From an uncultured Alphaproteobacteria bacterium (GTDB lineage Bacteria; Pseudomonadota; Alphaproteobacteria; Rhodobacterales; Rhodobacteraceae), in contig CACLZW010000001.1 in NCBI GenBank assembly GCA_902611475.1, forward strand, positions 1-64,000: DNA of 64,000 nt, written 5' to 3'. Below, piece by piece: positions 9,621-17,389 of the stretch (its first letter is position 1; each line of letters opens with the position of its first letter). The translations under genes and the position numbers were made by a program. Under the pieces are notes generated by a model that saw only the letters and a program-made list of their open reading frames with translations, was not told the origin of the DNA and did not search any database.

Positions 9621-10095
9621 ATGCTCGCTAAATCGATGTTAATCATATTATTAGGTCTTTTCCTTTCAGCCTCAGCTTTTGGAACACAATACTGGCCAAC
9701 GAGAGAATGGAGAACAAGCTAACCAAAGTCGCAAGGCTTTGATCCTAGATCAATAAGTGAAATGTTTGAATATATGCAGAAAAAAAAATTTCCGATAGAC
9801 AGCGTCATAATACTTAAAAATGGGTATTTGATTGGCGAGCTATACTCTAATAACACTGACGAGAAAACATTGAGTAATATCTATTCCGTAACAAAAAGTT
9901 GACGTCAGCGTGGGTCGGCATTGCTATTGATAAAGGTGATATAAGAAGTGACAGCAAACATTAGGTTCAATATTTCAAAAAAATGATGTAATTGAAAATA
10001 ACCCAACGCTGAAAGATATTAATGTTCAAAATCTATTAACAATGACATCTGGGTTGAAAACTAGAGATATTTTGATACCAAAATGCATTGGTTGA
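9621..10095 (+). pseudogene. Serine hydrolase (beta-lactamase/CubicO family), decayed N-terminal half
   Basis: From ATG 9621 the frame gives a signal peptide (MLAKSMLIILLGLFLSASAFG), then a stop at codon 34. Reading on in the same frame gives a segment typical of class C beta-lactamase-like hydrolases up to the active-site SVTKS. There a base loss moves the homology (TSAWVGIAIDKGDI) to another frame, a further shift continues it as LGSIFQKNDVIENN and NLLTMTSGLK, and it ends at 10095. At least one nonsense change and two frameshifts make this clearly non-functional. The C-terminal half of the family is missing. Confidence 0.85.
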
Positions 10096-10186
10096 AAAAT
10101 TTCCTTTAAATTGATAAGTGGACAAATAGGCAAAACTGTTGCCTAATGCTATAAGTTCATAAAATAAACTAAAAAAGGAGAGCAGA

Positions 10187-10543
10187 ATGAATGTAGATCA
10201 AGTAATTGTAGCCGCAAATAATAGAATACATGATGTATATAAAACACTCTATTGTTCGATAGCTAGCTATTTGATAGTTATTATAGGGTTAACAGCATCG
10301 GACTCTGGTGAGGTCGACCTTATTTGTGCTGTACTGGCCGTCGCAATAGCTGTTGTACAAGTGGCTGCCGGAGACGGCGCAATTAGAGATATTGAAGCTT
10401 TAAGAAATGATATGCCTAAAGAAATGCAAAATTCAAATTATGCAGAAAGTTGGCGGTCACAACCGATTGGGCTTTTTAGATTATTAAATTTAGTTGTGCC
10501 GATAGTCGTTAGCGGTGCAACTCTCTTAACTATTTATAATTAA
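10187..10543 (+). CDS. Small integral membrane protein of unknown function
   Basis: A 118-aa protein with hydrophobic segments at about residues 23-37, 43-62 and 97-115, so probably three membrane spans. A strong ribosome-binding site, AAAAAGGAGAGCAGA, precedes the ATG. The intact frame among decayed neighbours suggests it is expressed. I do not recognise a family. Confidence 0.6.
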   Translation: MNVDQVIVAANNRIHDVYKTLYCSIASYLIVIIGLTASDSGEVDLICAVLAVAIAVVQVAAGDGAIRDIEALRNDMPKEMQNSNYAESWRSQPIGLFRLLNLVVPIVVSGATLLTIYN

Positions 10544-10740
10544 TTCAAAATAAATTCGAGTGGCGTTTTCAATATTTTTGGTGCAAGACCTATTTGGGAA
10601 GGCCACTCTTTTGTCAAAAGTAACTATTGAGTATTTAAGTCTATTAGTATAGCGATCCAGTGAGCTTAGATTTTTTATTTTTTTTGAAATCTGAGGAAAT
10701 TTATCTGTTCAAAGTGCGTATTTGGAAAAGGATAGATATT

Positions 10741-10845
10741 ATGGTAAACGGAAAAGTTAAGTGGTTTAACACTAACAAAGGATATGGCTTTATTGAGCAT
10801 GATTACGGCTCTAAGGGTGTATTTATACACGTAAGCACTATTTAA
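10741..10845 (+). pseudogene. Cold-shock protein (CspA family), truncated
   Basis: The 34 residues beginning [10 protein letters not shown] and including [19 protein letters not shown] are the first half of a CspA-type OB-fold protein, with RNP1-like (KGYGFIE) and RNP2-like (VFIHV) motifs. A full CspA is about 66-70 aa; here a TAA follows directly after the VFIHVSTI segment and no downstream continuation is apparent. Half an OB fold should not fold, so this is called a truncated gene. A longer opening upstream to 10660 is hydrophobic, unrelated to Csp and ignored. Confidence 0.8.
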
Positions 10846-10971
10846 AAATAAGTTTTGAAAACACTTTAGGAAGACCAAAAAATAACCTTTGAAATAAATT
10901 GAGATAAGGTTAAATCATCAACGGCGAATATAAAGATTGTTAGTTAAATATAATTTAACTAATCTTAATAA

Positions 10972-11954
10972 ATGATAAATGATGGGCGCGCACTCTATTT
11001 AGATTATTCAGAGAGATTAAAGCAGCCAGGCGACTTAGAACCTATCATTGCCAGTTTCTTCCATGAGGACGCATTAATTAATATTGTTCATCCCTTTAAT
11101 CAGATAAACGGGCCAAAGGTCTACCTTGAACATTTTTTTTTACCCCTTCAAAACTCATTACGGGGACTTTATCGACGAGACGATATTTTTATGGTTGGTG
11201 AGTTTGAAGGTCAAAAATGGATTAGTTCAGCGGGCTATTACGTAGGCCAATTTAAAAATGACTGGCTTGGCATAAAGGCGTCAGGTAACTTGTCATATTT
11301 ACGTTATGGAGAATTTCATCGTATTGGCAATGATAGAGCTGTTGAAAGCTACATTTTTTTAGACATTCCAGAACTAATGATTGCCTGTAATCAATGGCCA
11401 TTGGATATAGGACCTGGACATTCCCGGGGATATACGGGTTTAATACAAGGACCTGCATCGCATGATGGCGTACTCAAAGAAAATTGTGATCCCAAAGAAG
11501 GAAAATTGAGTTATCAGATTGTTACAGACATGTTAGCAAACTTAGCAACAAAAAACGAAGCTTGGCGTCCATATTGGCATAAAAATATGATGTGGTATGG
11601 GCCAGGAGCTTTTGGCTCTTTTATTGGTGTAGAAGAGTTTGCTCATTCCAGGTTCCATTCGAGTCCGAATTTGAAGGATGGTCAGGAGGGTCAAAGAATA
11701 ATGGTCTAACTAAACATTTCACACGATTTGGTGAGGGAAATTACACTTGTTCAGGAGGATGGCCCTCCCTAACTGGAATAAACGTCAAACCCTTTCTTGG
11801 ACAAGAGCCAACTAATGAACGGATATTTATACGAGTATGTGATTGGTGGCGACGTGAAAATAAATTGCTGGTTGAAAATTGGGTATTTGTTGATGTTCCA
11901 CATGCTTTATTGCAATTAGGATACGATCCATTGCCAAGTTGGCAAATTAACTAA
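10972..11954 (+). pseudogene. Two-domain NTF2/SnoaL-like protein, split by a frameshift
   Basis: Two overlapping frames, 10972-11709 and the later part of 11592-11954, together make one protein of about 325 aa. The first frame is coherent through the GVEEFAHS segment near 11648; from there the sensible continuation (VPFESEFEGWSGGSK, then NGLTKHFTRFGEGNYTCSGG) lies in the other frame, as expected from a one-base loss near 11647. The protein looks like two NTF2/SnoaL-like domains in tandem, each with a GP[KG] ... F segment and ending in aromatic-rich strands. It could be a sequencing error in an intact gene or a recent pseudogene; the neighbouring decayed genes favour the latter. The start is uncertain. 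Confidence 0.7.
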
Positions 11955-11991
11955 GAGTCTCTATTATATGTTTGGCAAAGAAAGTTGAAGG

Positions 11992-12348
11992 ATGATAGAA
12001 TTAACTAGGTTGCATGATGAAAAATCTGCTCCAGTAGAAAAGAAGAATATACTTGAGAAAGTCAAAGCGTCTTTTGGTATCATTCCAAGACTATATACAG
12101 TATTTATAATACTCTTAATAGTTAAGCCCGCATATAGTGGATCAGTATCTGAGCAAAAAATACAGGATAGGAAAGTAACTTCTGGCGAATGTCTAGAAGT
12201 TCTTGAAAAAGGAAATTTTATGCCTGTGAATGATACAAATTTTTATCGTATTTTCTATGATGGGCATTTATATATTATGACAATTAAGTACATGGGTATA
12301 ATTAAGCACTATAGTTGCGATATGAAGATCAAGCTTATAAAAAATTAA
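11992..12348 (+). CDS. Chimeric ORF: carboxymuconolactone-decarboxylase-like N-terminus joined to a secreted unknown
   Basis: The first 36 or so residues (MIELTRLHDEKSAP, then KVKASFGIIPRLYTV) resemble the N-terminus of AhpD/carboxymuconolactone decarboxylase proteins. The frame then runs without a break into a hydrophobic segment (VFIILLIVKPAYSG) that looks like a signal peptide, and a short domain with two cysteines (GECLEV, YSCDMK). The joint is not a known architecture. It is best read as a fusion scar: a truncated AhpD-like gene abutting the body of a small exported protein that lost its own start. Whether anything is made from it is unknown. Confidence 0.5.
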   Translation: MIELTRLHDEKSAPVEKKNILEKVKASFGIIPRLYTVFIILLIVKPAYSGSVSEQKIQDRKVTSGECLEVLEKGNFMPVNDTNFYRIFYDGHLYIMTIKYMGIIKHYSCDMKIKLIKN

Positions 12349-12445
12349 AAATTTTTCTATTCAAATACGTTGGATCTTTTTGTGATGACTTGGAGAATGA
12401 AAAGTAAAATCTTTGCACAAAATTTGAGAAGTAAATAATTTCCAC

Positions 12446-12775
12446 TTAGTACAGATCTTGAAGAATAACGTTTCTACTGGACTCGATAACCGGACTAATT
12501 GCTTCAAGCTCTTTCATTATGCTTTGCCGAAAATTATCAATGGCTTTTTGACAATCCTTATATGATTGTGGACTATTATATTCAAAAAGTGTTGATGTCT
12601 TATAAGTACCCTTTTTATTCCAAATTTGATTATAGCAGAATCTTGTACATCCTTTCTGTTTGAGCTTTGCAAAAAGGAGCTTTCCTTTTTCTTCCCATAA
12701 CCTTATGTGCAGAAGCATTTGAGCCTCCGTTTTAAATGTAAAGGTATTGTACGACATGAGATTGGTTTCAGTCAT
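12446..12775 (-). CDS. Small dimeric alpha/beta-barrel-like protein
   Basis: A 109-aa protein starting at the ATG at 12773-12775; the upstream in-frame ATG at 12790 lies in what serves as the ribosome-binding site (GAGAGG). It begins with a strand (LMSYNTFTFKTE) followed by an amphipathic helix and later has a strand-helix pair, a ferredoxin-like pattern as in NIPSNAP/antibiotic-monooxygenase-type proteins. It is the last of five consecutive small genes on this strand. Not assigned to a named family. Confidence 0.5.
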   Translation of the reverse strand: MTETNLMSYNTFTFKTEAQMLLHIRLWEEKGKLLFAKLKQKGCTRFCYNQIWNKKGTYKTSTLFEYNSPQSYKDCQKAIDNFRQSIMKELEAISPVIESSRNVILQDLY

Positions 12776-12808
12776 TTTATTGCCTCTCATAAGCTAATTA
12801 TCAAATAA

Positions 12809-13099
12809 TTATTGTTTCCTTAGTTGTTGAATAACATCACCGTCAAACACGATGGTATCTGTGATTTTAAAATCGTATTGTTCCCTCCATTCCGACATTT
12901 CTTTAAAAAGCAAATCACCTTTTTCCTTAGTTTCAAAAATAACAAACATCAAAACGGACTCTGGACTAGCTCGAACCCAAGTGATTTCTAATAAACCACG
13001 TTCTAAGAGTTGGGGAACTTTGGTAGTGTGCATGGCAATAAATTTCTCACAGTCAGGCTCTGTGAAAAAGTTAAACATACCAACCCTACCAACACTCAT
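12809..13099 (-). CDS. Small alpha/beta-barrel-like protein, paralogue A of a local family
   Basis: The 96-aa product is clearly related to its upstream neighbour at 13140-13433. Shared features are an opening FNFF/INFF strand, an acidic helix with D/E-CEKF or D-FDKYFA, a GLLE-T-V-AS strand, and a C-terminal EWREQYDFK/EWREKYDFK followed by T-FDG. The alternation fits a dimeric ferredoxin-like (ABM-like) fold. No catalytic residue can be named. It sits 40 bp after paralogue B and 33 bp before the 12446-12775 gene. Confidence 0.6.
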   Translation of the reverse strand: MSVGRVGMFNFFTEPDCEKFIAMHTTKVPQLLERGLLEITWVRASPESVLMFVIFETKEKGDLLFKEMSEWREQYDFKITDTIVFDGDVIQQLRKQ

Positions 13100-13139
13100 A
13101 ATGCGCGCATACTTCCTTCGACTCGATTAGATAACAGTA

Positions 13140-13433
13140 TTAATTTTTCATCTTACCATATTCATAAAGAATTTTTCCATCAAAGGTAATTACGTCAACT
13201 TTAAAATCGTACTTTTCACGCCATTCATTTGCCCTTCTTAAAATCTCTTGAGCGCCTTCTTCGGTTTCAACAACAGAAAAATATAGTAGTGAGGTTGCAC
13301 TTGCTTTTACATAGGTAGCTTCAAGAAGACCACACTCATCCAAAGAACTTGCAAACTCTTTATGAAGAGCAAAGTATTTATCGAAATCTTCTTCCGAAAA
13401 AAAGTTTATAATATTAGTTCTAGCTACAGCCAT
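13140..13433 (-). CDS. Small alpha/beta-barrel-like protein, paralogue B of a local family
   Basis: This 97-aa protein is a close paralogue of the 12809-13099 product: INFFSEEDF at the start, GLLEATYVKAS in the centre and EWREKYDFKVD-VITFDGK near the end. Tandem duplication is the simplest origin. It follows the NTF2-like gene at 13472 by 38 bp, same strand. Function unknown; ABM-like folds include small oxygenases and ligand-binding regulators. Confidence 0.6.
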   Translation of the reverse strand: MAVARTNIINFFSEEDFDKYFALHKEFASSLDECGLLEATYVKASATSLLYFSVVETEEGAQEILRRANEWREKYDFKVDVITFDGKILYEYGKMKN

Positions 13434-13471
13434 TTTTTCTATTTATGTAGAAAATTTGTTTTATTTAATTC

Positions 13472-13807
13472 CTAGATGCGGTCTACCTTCTCCAAATCAC
13501 GAACGCTGACAACATCTCTCCAAACTTTATCATCTTTCCATAATTGTACATTGGTAGTTTCCCATTTTTTACCTCCGTGCTCTATTAACACGTCCCTCCA
13601 TGCCAATAGATCTTTGTTTTCGATTATAAGCTCAAGCTTTTCAAAAGTTAAACCGTCCTCAAATCTTTTTTTTATGAACGATACCATTTCATCTTTGGAA
13701 ATCAATGTAGTTTCTCTTAGATATAAATATTCATCATGTAAAATATCCTGAAGTCCCTCAAAGTCTTTATTCTCAATCAGGCTTTTAATTTTGTTCCATT
13801 TGTTCAT
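13472..13807 (-). CDS. SnoaL-like/NTF2-fold protein
   Basis: From the ATG at 13805-13807 (AGAGG just upstream; an earlier GTG at 13813 is less likely) the product is 111 aa. The pattern, an N-terminal helix with KIKSLIENKDFEGLQDIL, then DEYLYLRET, a MVSFIKKRF helix, and late strands KWETTNVQLWKDDKVWRDV, fits the NTF2/SnoaL fold. It lies within the run of alpha/beta-barrel-like genes. Members of this fold isomerise, cyclise or simply bind small molecules; none of these can be chosen here. Confidence 0.6.
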   Translation of the reverse strand: MNKWNKIKSLIENKDFEGLQDILHDEYLYLRETTLISKDEMVSFIKKRFEDGLTFEKLELIIENKDLLAWRDVLIEHGGKKWETTNVQLWKDDKVWRDVVSVRDLEKVDRI

Positions 13808-13934
13808 TAGCACCTCTAAATGCTTGTTTCATGCCCATAATAAATTTTATTGATTAGCTCCCCAAAAGGTATTTTATTAAAATCTTTATTTTTATATGTT
13901 ACATATTCTGTAATACATATTTTCGCAGTAGCTT

Positions 13935-14237
13935 TTACCTTCCTAGGGATAGAACTTGGTCAACCTCCCAATTATACGTAATTGTTTTTGGTGCTAATCG
14001 ATCTCTAAAAGGTACGATTATTTGCTCTCCTATTTTCATAATAACTTTTTGGTCTGCCTTTTGTTTAAAGCTCCATAGCGCCAACATTCTATTTGGCATA
14101 TCTATATCTCTAACTATTTCCAGAGTGCTCTCGGGAACTGATTCTTTATATTTTGGCCACTGTTGTTTTAATACCATAATGAACATTTCACATTCATCTT
14201 CGGAAGAAAATGTATTTATGATAGTTGTTTTAAACAT
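13935..14237 (-). CDS. Small alpha/beta-barrel-like protein, divergent paralogue C
   Basis: The 100-aa product starts MFKTTIINTFSSEDECEMF, which parallels the starts of the two paralogues at 13140 and 12809 (R-NIINFFSEEDFDKYF and MFNFFTEPDCEKF), and it has the same strand-helix-strand plan of about the same length. Conservation fades in the C-terminal half. It is probably the first gene of the leftward set, although 127 bp separate it from the next. No Shine-Dalgarno is obvious. Function unknown. Confidence 0.55.
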   Translation of the reverse strand: MFKTTIINTFSSEDECEMFIMVLKQQWPKYKESVPESTLEIVRDIDMPNRMLALWSFKQKADQKVIMKIGEQIIVPFRDRLAPKTITYNWEVDQVLSLGR

Positions 14238-14337
14238 GCTTTATTTAACTACTATATGATATGACTTTCAACGGTGAAAATTTTTAAAATATCGCAATTA
14301 ATGCTCAAAGAGTTAATTGAGAAAAAATCTATATTGT

Positions 14338-14592
14338 TTAATTGGTGCGAGTTGGATAGCAATAGTACCGGTGGTCGCCAAGCACTTCATCGGAATTCTG
14401 AAAATTCTCCAAGACTTCCCCATTGTTTTTTATATAGAACCGGGGGTCTTTTTTGAGTTCATATGCTTGTCTCATACATTCATTTTTAGATAAGTTATTT
14501 TGTATGATATGAGACTGAAAATTCGCATTTGGCGTAATCCCAACGTTCGGGGTAAGGTTTATAATCAATATAAGTGAATACCAAACAGTCAT
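14338..14592 (-). CDS. Small secreted protein of unknown function
   Basis: Starting at the ATG at 14590-14592, which has GGAG seven bases upstream, the 84-aa product opens with a signal-peptide-like segment (TVWYSLILIINLTPNVG). The mature part has two cysteines (NECMRQ and YYCYP) that could form a disulfide. Its size and cysteine placement recall short periplasmic proteins common in marine alphaproteobacteria, but no family is recognised. An earlier in-frame ATG at 14628 is rejected because it has no ribosome-binding site and would bury the signal. Confidence 0.55.
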   Translation of the reverse strand: MTVWYSLILIINLTPNVGITPNANFQSHIIQNNLSKNECMRQAYELKKDPRFYIKNNGEVLENFQNSDEVLGDHRYYCYPTRTN

Positions 14593-14650
14593 AGAAATCT
14601 CCGTTGTATTATTTGCTTTGAAAAGCATTAGCGAAAGTATAGAAATTACT

Positions 14651-15340
14651 TTAAATTTGGTTTTTTAACCACACCTTTAAAGCCGATATAGTTTTAAGTT
14701 CGACAATCCTCTCTAAATCAAAAGTTCTGTCAACTTCCTCATGTTTCCACGTCAATTTATGGGGAATATAAATTCCCGTTCCCCCAATATTTCTAACAGG
14801 TAGAACGTCAGATTTTAATGAATTTCCAACCATTAAAAAGTCCTTCGGTGCAATATTATTCTTTTCCAAAATTTCCAAATATGTTTGCTCATCTTTCTCT
14901 GAGACGATTTCTGTGAAGCTAAAGTATTTCAAAAGCCCAGATTTTTGTACTTTTCTCTGCTGATCAAGTAAATCTCCTTTTGTTATTATTATAAGCATAT
15001 AGTGCTCTGAAAGATGTTGAAGTGTTTCTTCAACTTCAGGTAAAAGCTGAATAGTCTGTGCAAGCATATCTTTTCCGATTTTTATTATTTTATCTATATT
15101 TTGGAGATCGGTTTGGTTATTTGAAAATCGTACTGATGCTTCTAATAATGAAAGTATAAACCCTTTTATTCCATAGCCATAAAACTTAATATTTTCCTTT
15201 TCAATTTGAAGTATAACTTCTTCAGGATCTTTGATATGGGGATGCAGTTCGATAAACTTCATTTGTGCTTTATGAAAAAATACTTCATTTTCCCAAAGGG
15301 TATCATCGGCGTCGAAACCTATTAATTGTTTATTGCTCAT
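14651..15340 (-). CDS. HAD-superfamily hydrolase
   Basis: Full-length HAD phosphatase-like protein (229 aa). Motif I is GFDADDTLWENE (nucleophile and acid aspartates at residues 9 and 11), motif II the Thr in LIIITKGD, motif III a Lys in the central part, and motif IV LMVGNSLKSDV. The helical cap between residues 20 and 95 is of the C1 type. Such enzymes dephosphorylate small metabolites; the substrate is not predictable. It is convergent with nothing and follows the decayed GNAT gene on the same strand. Confidence 0.85.
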   Translation of the reverse strand: MSNKQLIGFDADDTLWENEVFFHKAQMKFIELHPHIKDPEEVILQIEKENIKFYGYGIKGFILSLLEASVRFSNNQTDLQNIDKIIKIGKDMLAQTIQLLPEVEETLQHLSEHYMLIIITKGDLLDQQRKVQKSGLLKYFSFTEIVSEKDEQTYLEILEKNNIAPKDFLMVGNSLKSDVLPVRNIGGTGIYIPHKLTWKHEEVDRTFDLERIVELKTISALKVWLKNQI

Positions 15341-15397
15341 TACTTACTCTCCAATCCACTCGAATTGTAATTCCGGTATGCCATCCGAACCGCGGTC

Positions 15398-15784
15398 TTA
15401 TCTATTTTTTAACTGAAATCCCGCTCTTTTATAAAACTTAAGTGCCGAATTATTAAATTCATGACTCCACAGATGTACATATTTGTGGTCTGATTTTATT
15501 CAGTCAAGAAGTATCTTTCCAATGCCTTCGCCTCTTTTGTTAACATACAATGCAGAAATTTGTAATAAGTCAGGATTATAAGAAATATACCCATTAATTG
15601 GCTGACCAATTACCCATACTTCTCTCAGTGGAATTGCATTTCTAATCATTTCGGTAAGCTTGTGTTTGTCAAAAAGACGTGGCATCTCCACTGTTTTTTC
15701 AATCCAGTCATCAACTATTAATGCACATGCTGATGCATCATCAATAGTTGCCCGCCTTAATGTGTAAATTTCATTGTGTATCAT
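15398..15784 (-). pseudogene. GNAT-family acetyltransferase interrupted by an in-frame TGA
   Basis: Residues 1-94 (stop at 15500) are the first two thirds of a GNAT domain with the acetyl-CoA loop segment KRGEGIGKILLD. The next codon is TGA, but the same frame continues with KSDHKYVHLW and then NNSALKFYKRAGF, the standard last strand and helix of the family, to a TAA at 15398-15400. The total of 128 codons is the right length. The simplest account is a nonsense change, for example of a Trp codon. Nothing supports selenocysteine insertion. Confidence 0.8.
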
Positions 15785-15901
15785 TACTCTATTTTTCTAA
15801 CAGCAAGCACATTCGATAGTAATTAAATTGCGTTGTTTTACAATTGTGTTAAAAAATAGAATATTCTTGCCAAGTCCAGTAAATAAATAGATAAATTATT
15901 T

Positions 15902-16453
15902 ATGTTCAATAATTTTTTGAAGAGCCATGCAATTGGTTGCTTTTTATTAAAGAAATGCATTTTTTGGGTTTTACTAGCACTCTTCCCACTATGCCTTATA
16001 CCAGCATATGCTGCTGAGTTTGAATTAAAGGGAATAACAGTTAGTAATCCACACTTAGTAGTTTTTGGAAAAGGTGCTAAATCAGGGGCAAGCTATTTTG
16101 TTATTTCAAACAAAAATTCTGATCCTGTAATTTTAAAAAAAGTTACAGCTGATTTCGGAAAGGCTATGTTGCATAAGACCGATGTTGATAAAAAAGGTGT
16201 CGCTAAAATGAAGCACTTAAAAAGTATAGCAGTCCCAGGTAATGGTTTATTGAAACTTGAGCCTGGGGGAACCCACATTATGTTTGTGAATATTTCGATT
16301 GAGTTTGATGAAAGCCACAAATATCCCATAACCTTGGTTTTTGAGGAACAGGGGTCATTAGATATTGATCTTAAACTTAAAAGTGCAAAGAATAGCCAAA
16401 AAGTGCACAAACACAAACATGGACACGCGCATAATCATAAGCACGATCATTGA
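15902..16453 (+). CDS. PCu(A)C-type periplasmic copper chaperone with His-rich tail
   Basis: The 183-aa product has an N-terminal signal (hydrophobic run at about 17-36 ending near AYAAEF) and a PCu(A)C domain. The copper motif is visible as Met-Leu-His (LHKTDVDKKG), then MKHL, and His-x-Met in GTHIMFV. These proteins deliver Cu(I) to the CuA/CuB sites of aa3-type oxidase, usually together with SCO1. The last 15 or so residues are a His/Lys-rich tail (HKHGHAHNHKHDH), a likely extra metal-binding segment. The TauE-like permease gene follows by 39 bp. Known partners in the window are ctaD and the SCO1 gene, both unlinked. Confidence 0.88.
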   Translation: MFNNFLKSHAIGCFLLKKCIFWVLLALFPLCLIPAYAAEFELKGITVSNPHLVVFGKGAKSGASYFVISNKNSDPVILKKVTADFGKAMLHKTDVDKKGVAKMKHLKSIAVPGNGLLKLEPGGTHIMFVNISIEFDESHKYPITLVFEEQGSLDIDLKLKSAKNSQKVHKHKHGHAHNHKHDH

Positions 16454-16492
16454 ATAGCTATGTCCATTTAAATTTCAAGAACGAGTTAAATT

Positions 16493-17245
16493 TTGGAAAT
16501 AAATCTACTATTTCTATTTACTGTAGTGCCTGCAATTATTTTATTTGGCATTGCAAAATCTGGACTCGGCGGGTCTGTCTCGTTGATATCCATTCCTCTG
16601 ATGACTTTTATGATGCCATTAAATCAGGCTCTGGCAATCCTTTTACCTATATTGATTTTTTCCGACTTCATTTCAGCCTTTAGATTTCGTAAGGAATTTG
16701 ATCTCAATACAATAAAGTTGATGGTTCCCTTCGCTGCGGTTGGAGCAATTATTGGGGCATCTACGTTCTCATTTTTTTCTGAAGATTACCTCAAATTTAT
16801 CTTAGGTATAATGGGTTTTTTATTTTCATTTCATTACTTTTTTTTTAAAAAAGATGCTGATAAACCAGCAAAAGAAAATTTTATAAAAGGCGCTATTTGC
16901 TCTTTTATTGCTGGGTTCACCTCTTTTTGTGCTCACTCTGGAGGTACGCCTACTAGCATATATTTGCTTCCATTAAGATTACGAAAAGAGATTTATGTTG
17001 GAACCAGAATAATGTTTTTTACGTGTATAAATTTGGTAAAGCTACCTTTTTATATTCATCTATCAATGGTCAATTCTAGTTCTTTAATCCATTCTCTCGC
17101 GCTCTTACCTCTATCTGTATTTGGTATATTTATTGGGTATAGGATTTTAAAGGTGATAAAAGAAGGTATCTTTTATAATGCTATTTACACTTTGATTCTA
17201 GTAGCAAGCGCCAAATTAATAATAGACTTCTTTTATCCTCTTTAA
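16493..17245 (+). CDS. TauE/SafE-family membrane permease
   Basis: A 250-aa hydrophobic protein with about eight spans and the repeated glycine/proline segments of the TauE/SafE (DUF81) family: FGIAKSGLGGSVSLISIPLM near the start, and GFTSFCAHSGGTPTSIYLLP in the centre. The start is a TTG at 16493; no ATG fits without losing the first span. Family members export sulfite, sulfoacetate or related anions. It follows the copper chaperone gene closely, same strand, which hints at but does not prove a shared transcript. Confidence 0.85.
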   Translation: MEINLLFLFTVVPAIILFGIAKSGLGGSVSLISIPLMTFMMPLNQALAILLPILIFSDFISAFRFRKEFDLNTIKLMVPFAAVGAIIGASTFSFFSEDYLKFILGIMGFLFSFHYFFFKKDADKPAKENFIKGAICSFIAGFTSFCAHSGGTPTSIYLLPLRLRKEIYVGTRIMFFTCINLVKLPFYIHLSMVNSSSLIHSLALLPLSVFGIFIGYRILKVIKEGIFYNAIYTLILVASAKLIIDFFYPL

Positions 17246-17389
17246 GTTAAAATTAAAAAATTACCACTTATGGGGCTGTCCATCGTTAGCCTTAACTGCA
17301 GGACTGTATAAATATAGATTTTGCTGAACAATGTTCTTCCTTTAAACTAAAAATTAATTTTGATTAATAGAAGAAATGAGTGCGATCAT

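Noticed and set aside
15500..15502. TGA as a selenocysteine codon in the GNAT gene
   Set aside because: No SECIS-like hairpin was identified and no GNAT selenoprotein family is known; a nonsense change is simpler.
16450..16683. Forward frame overlapping the TauE-like gene start
   Set aside because: No ribosome-binding site or family; the TTG-start TauE frame explains the sequence.
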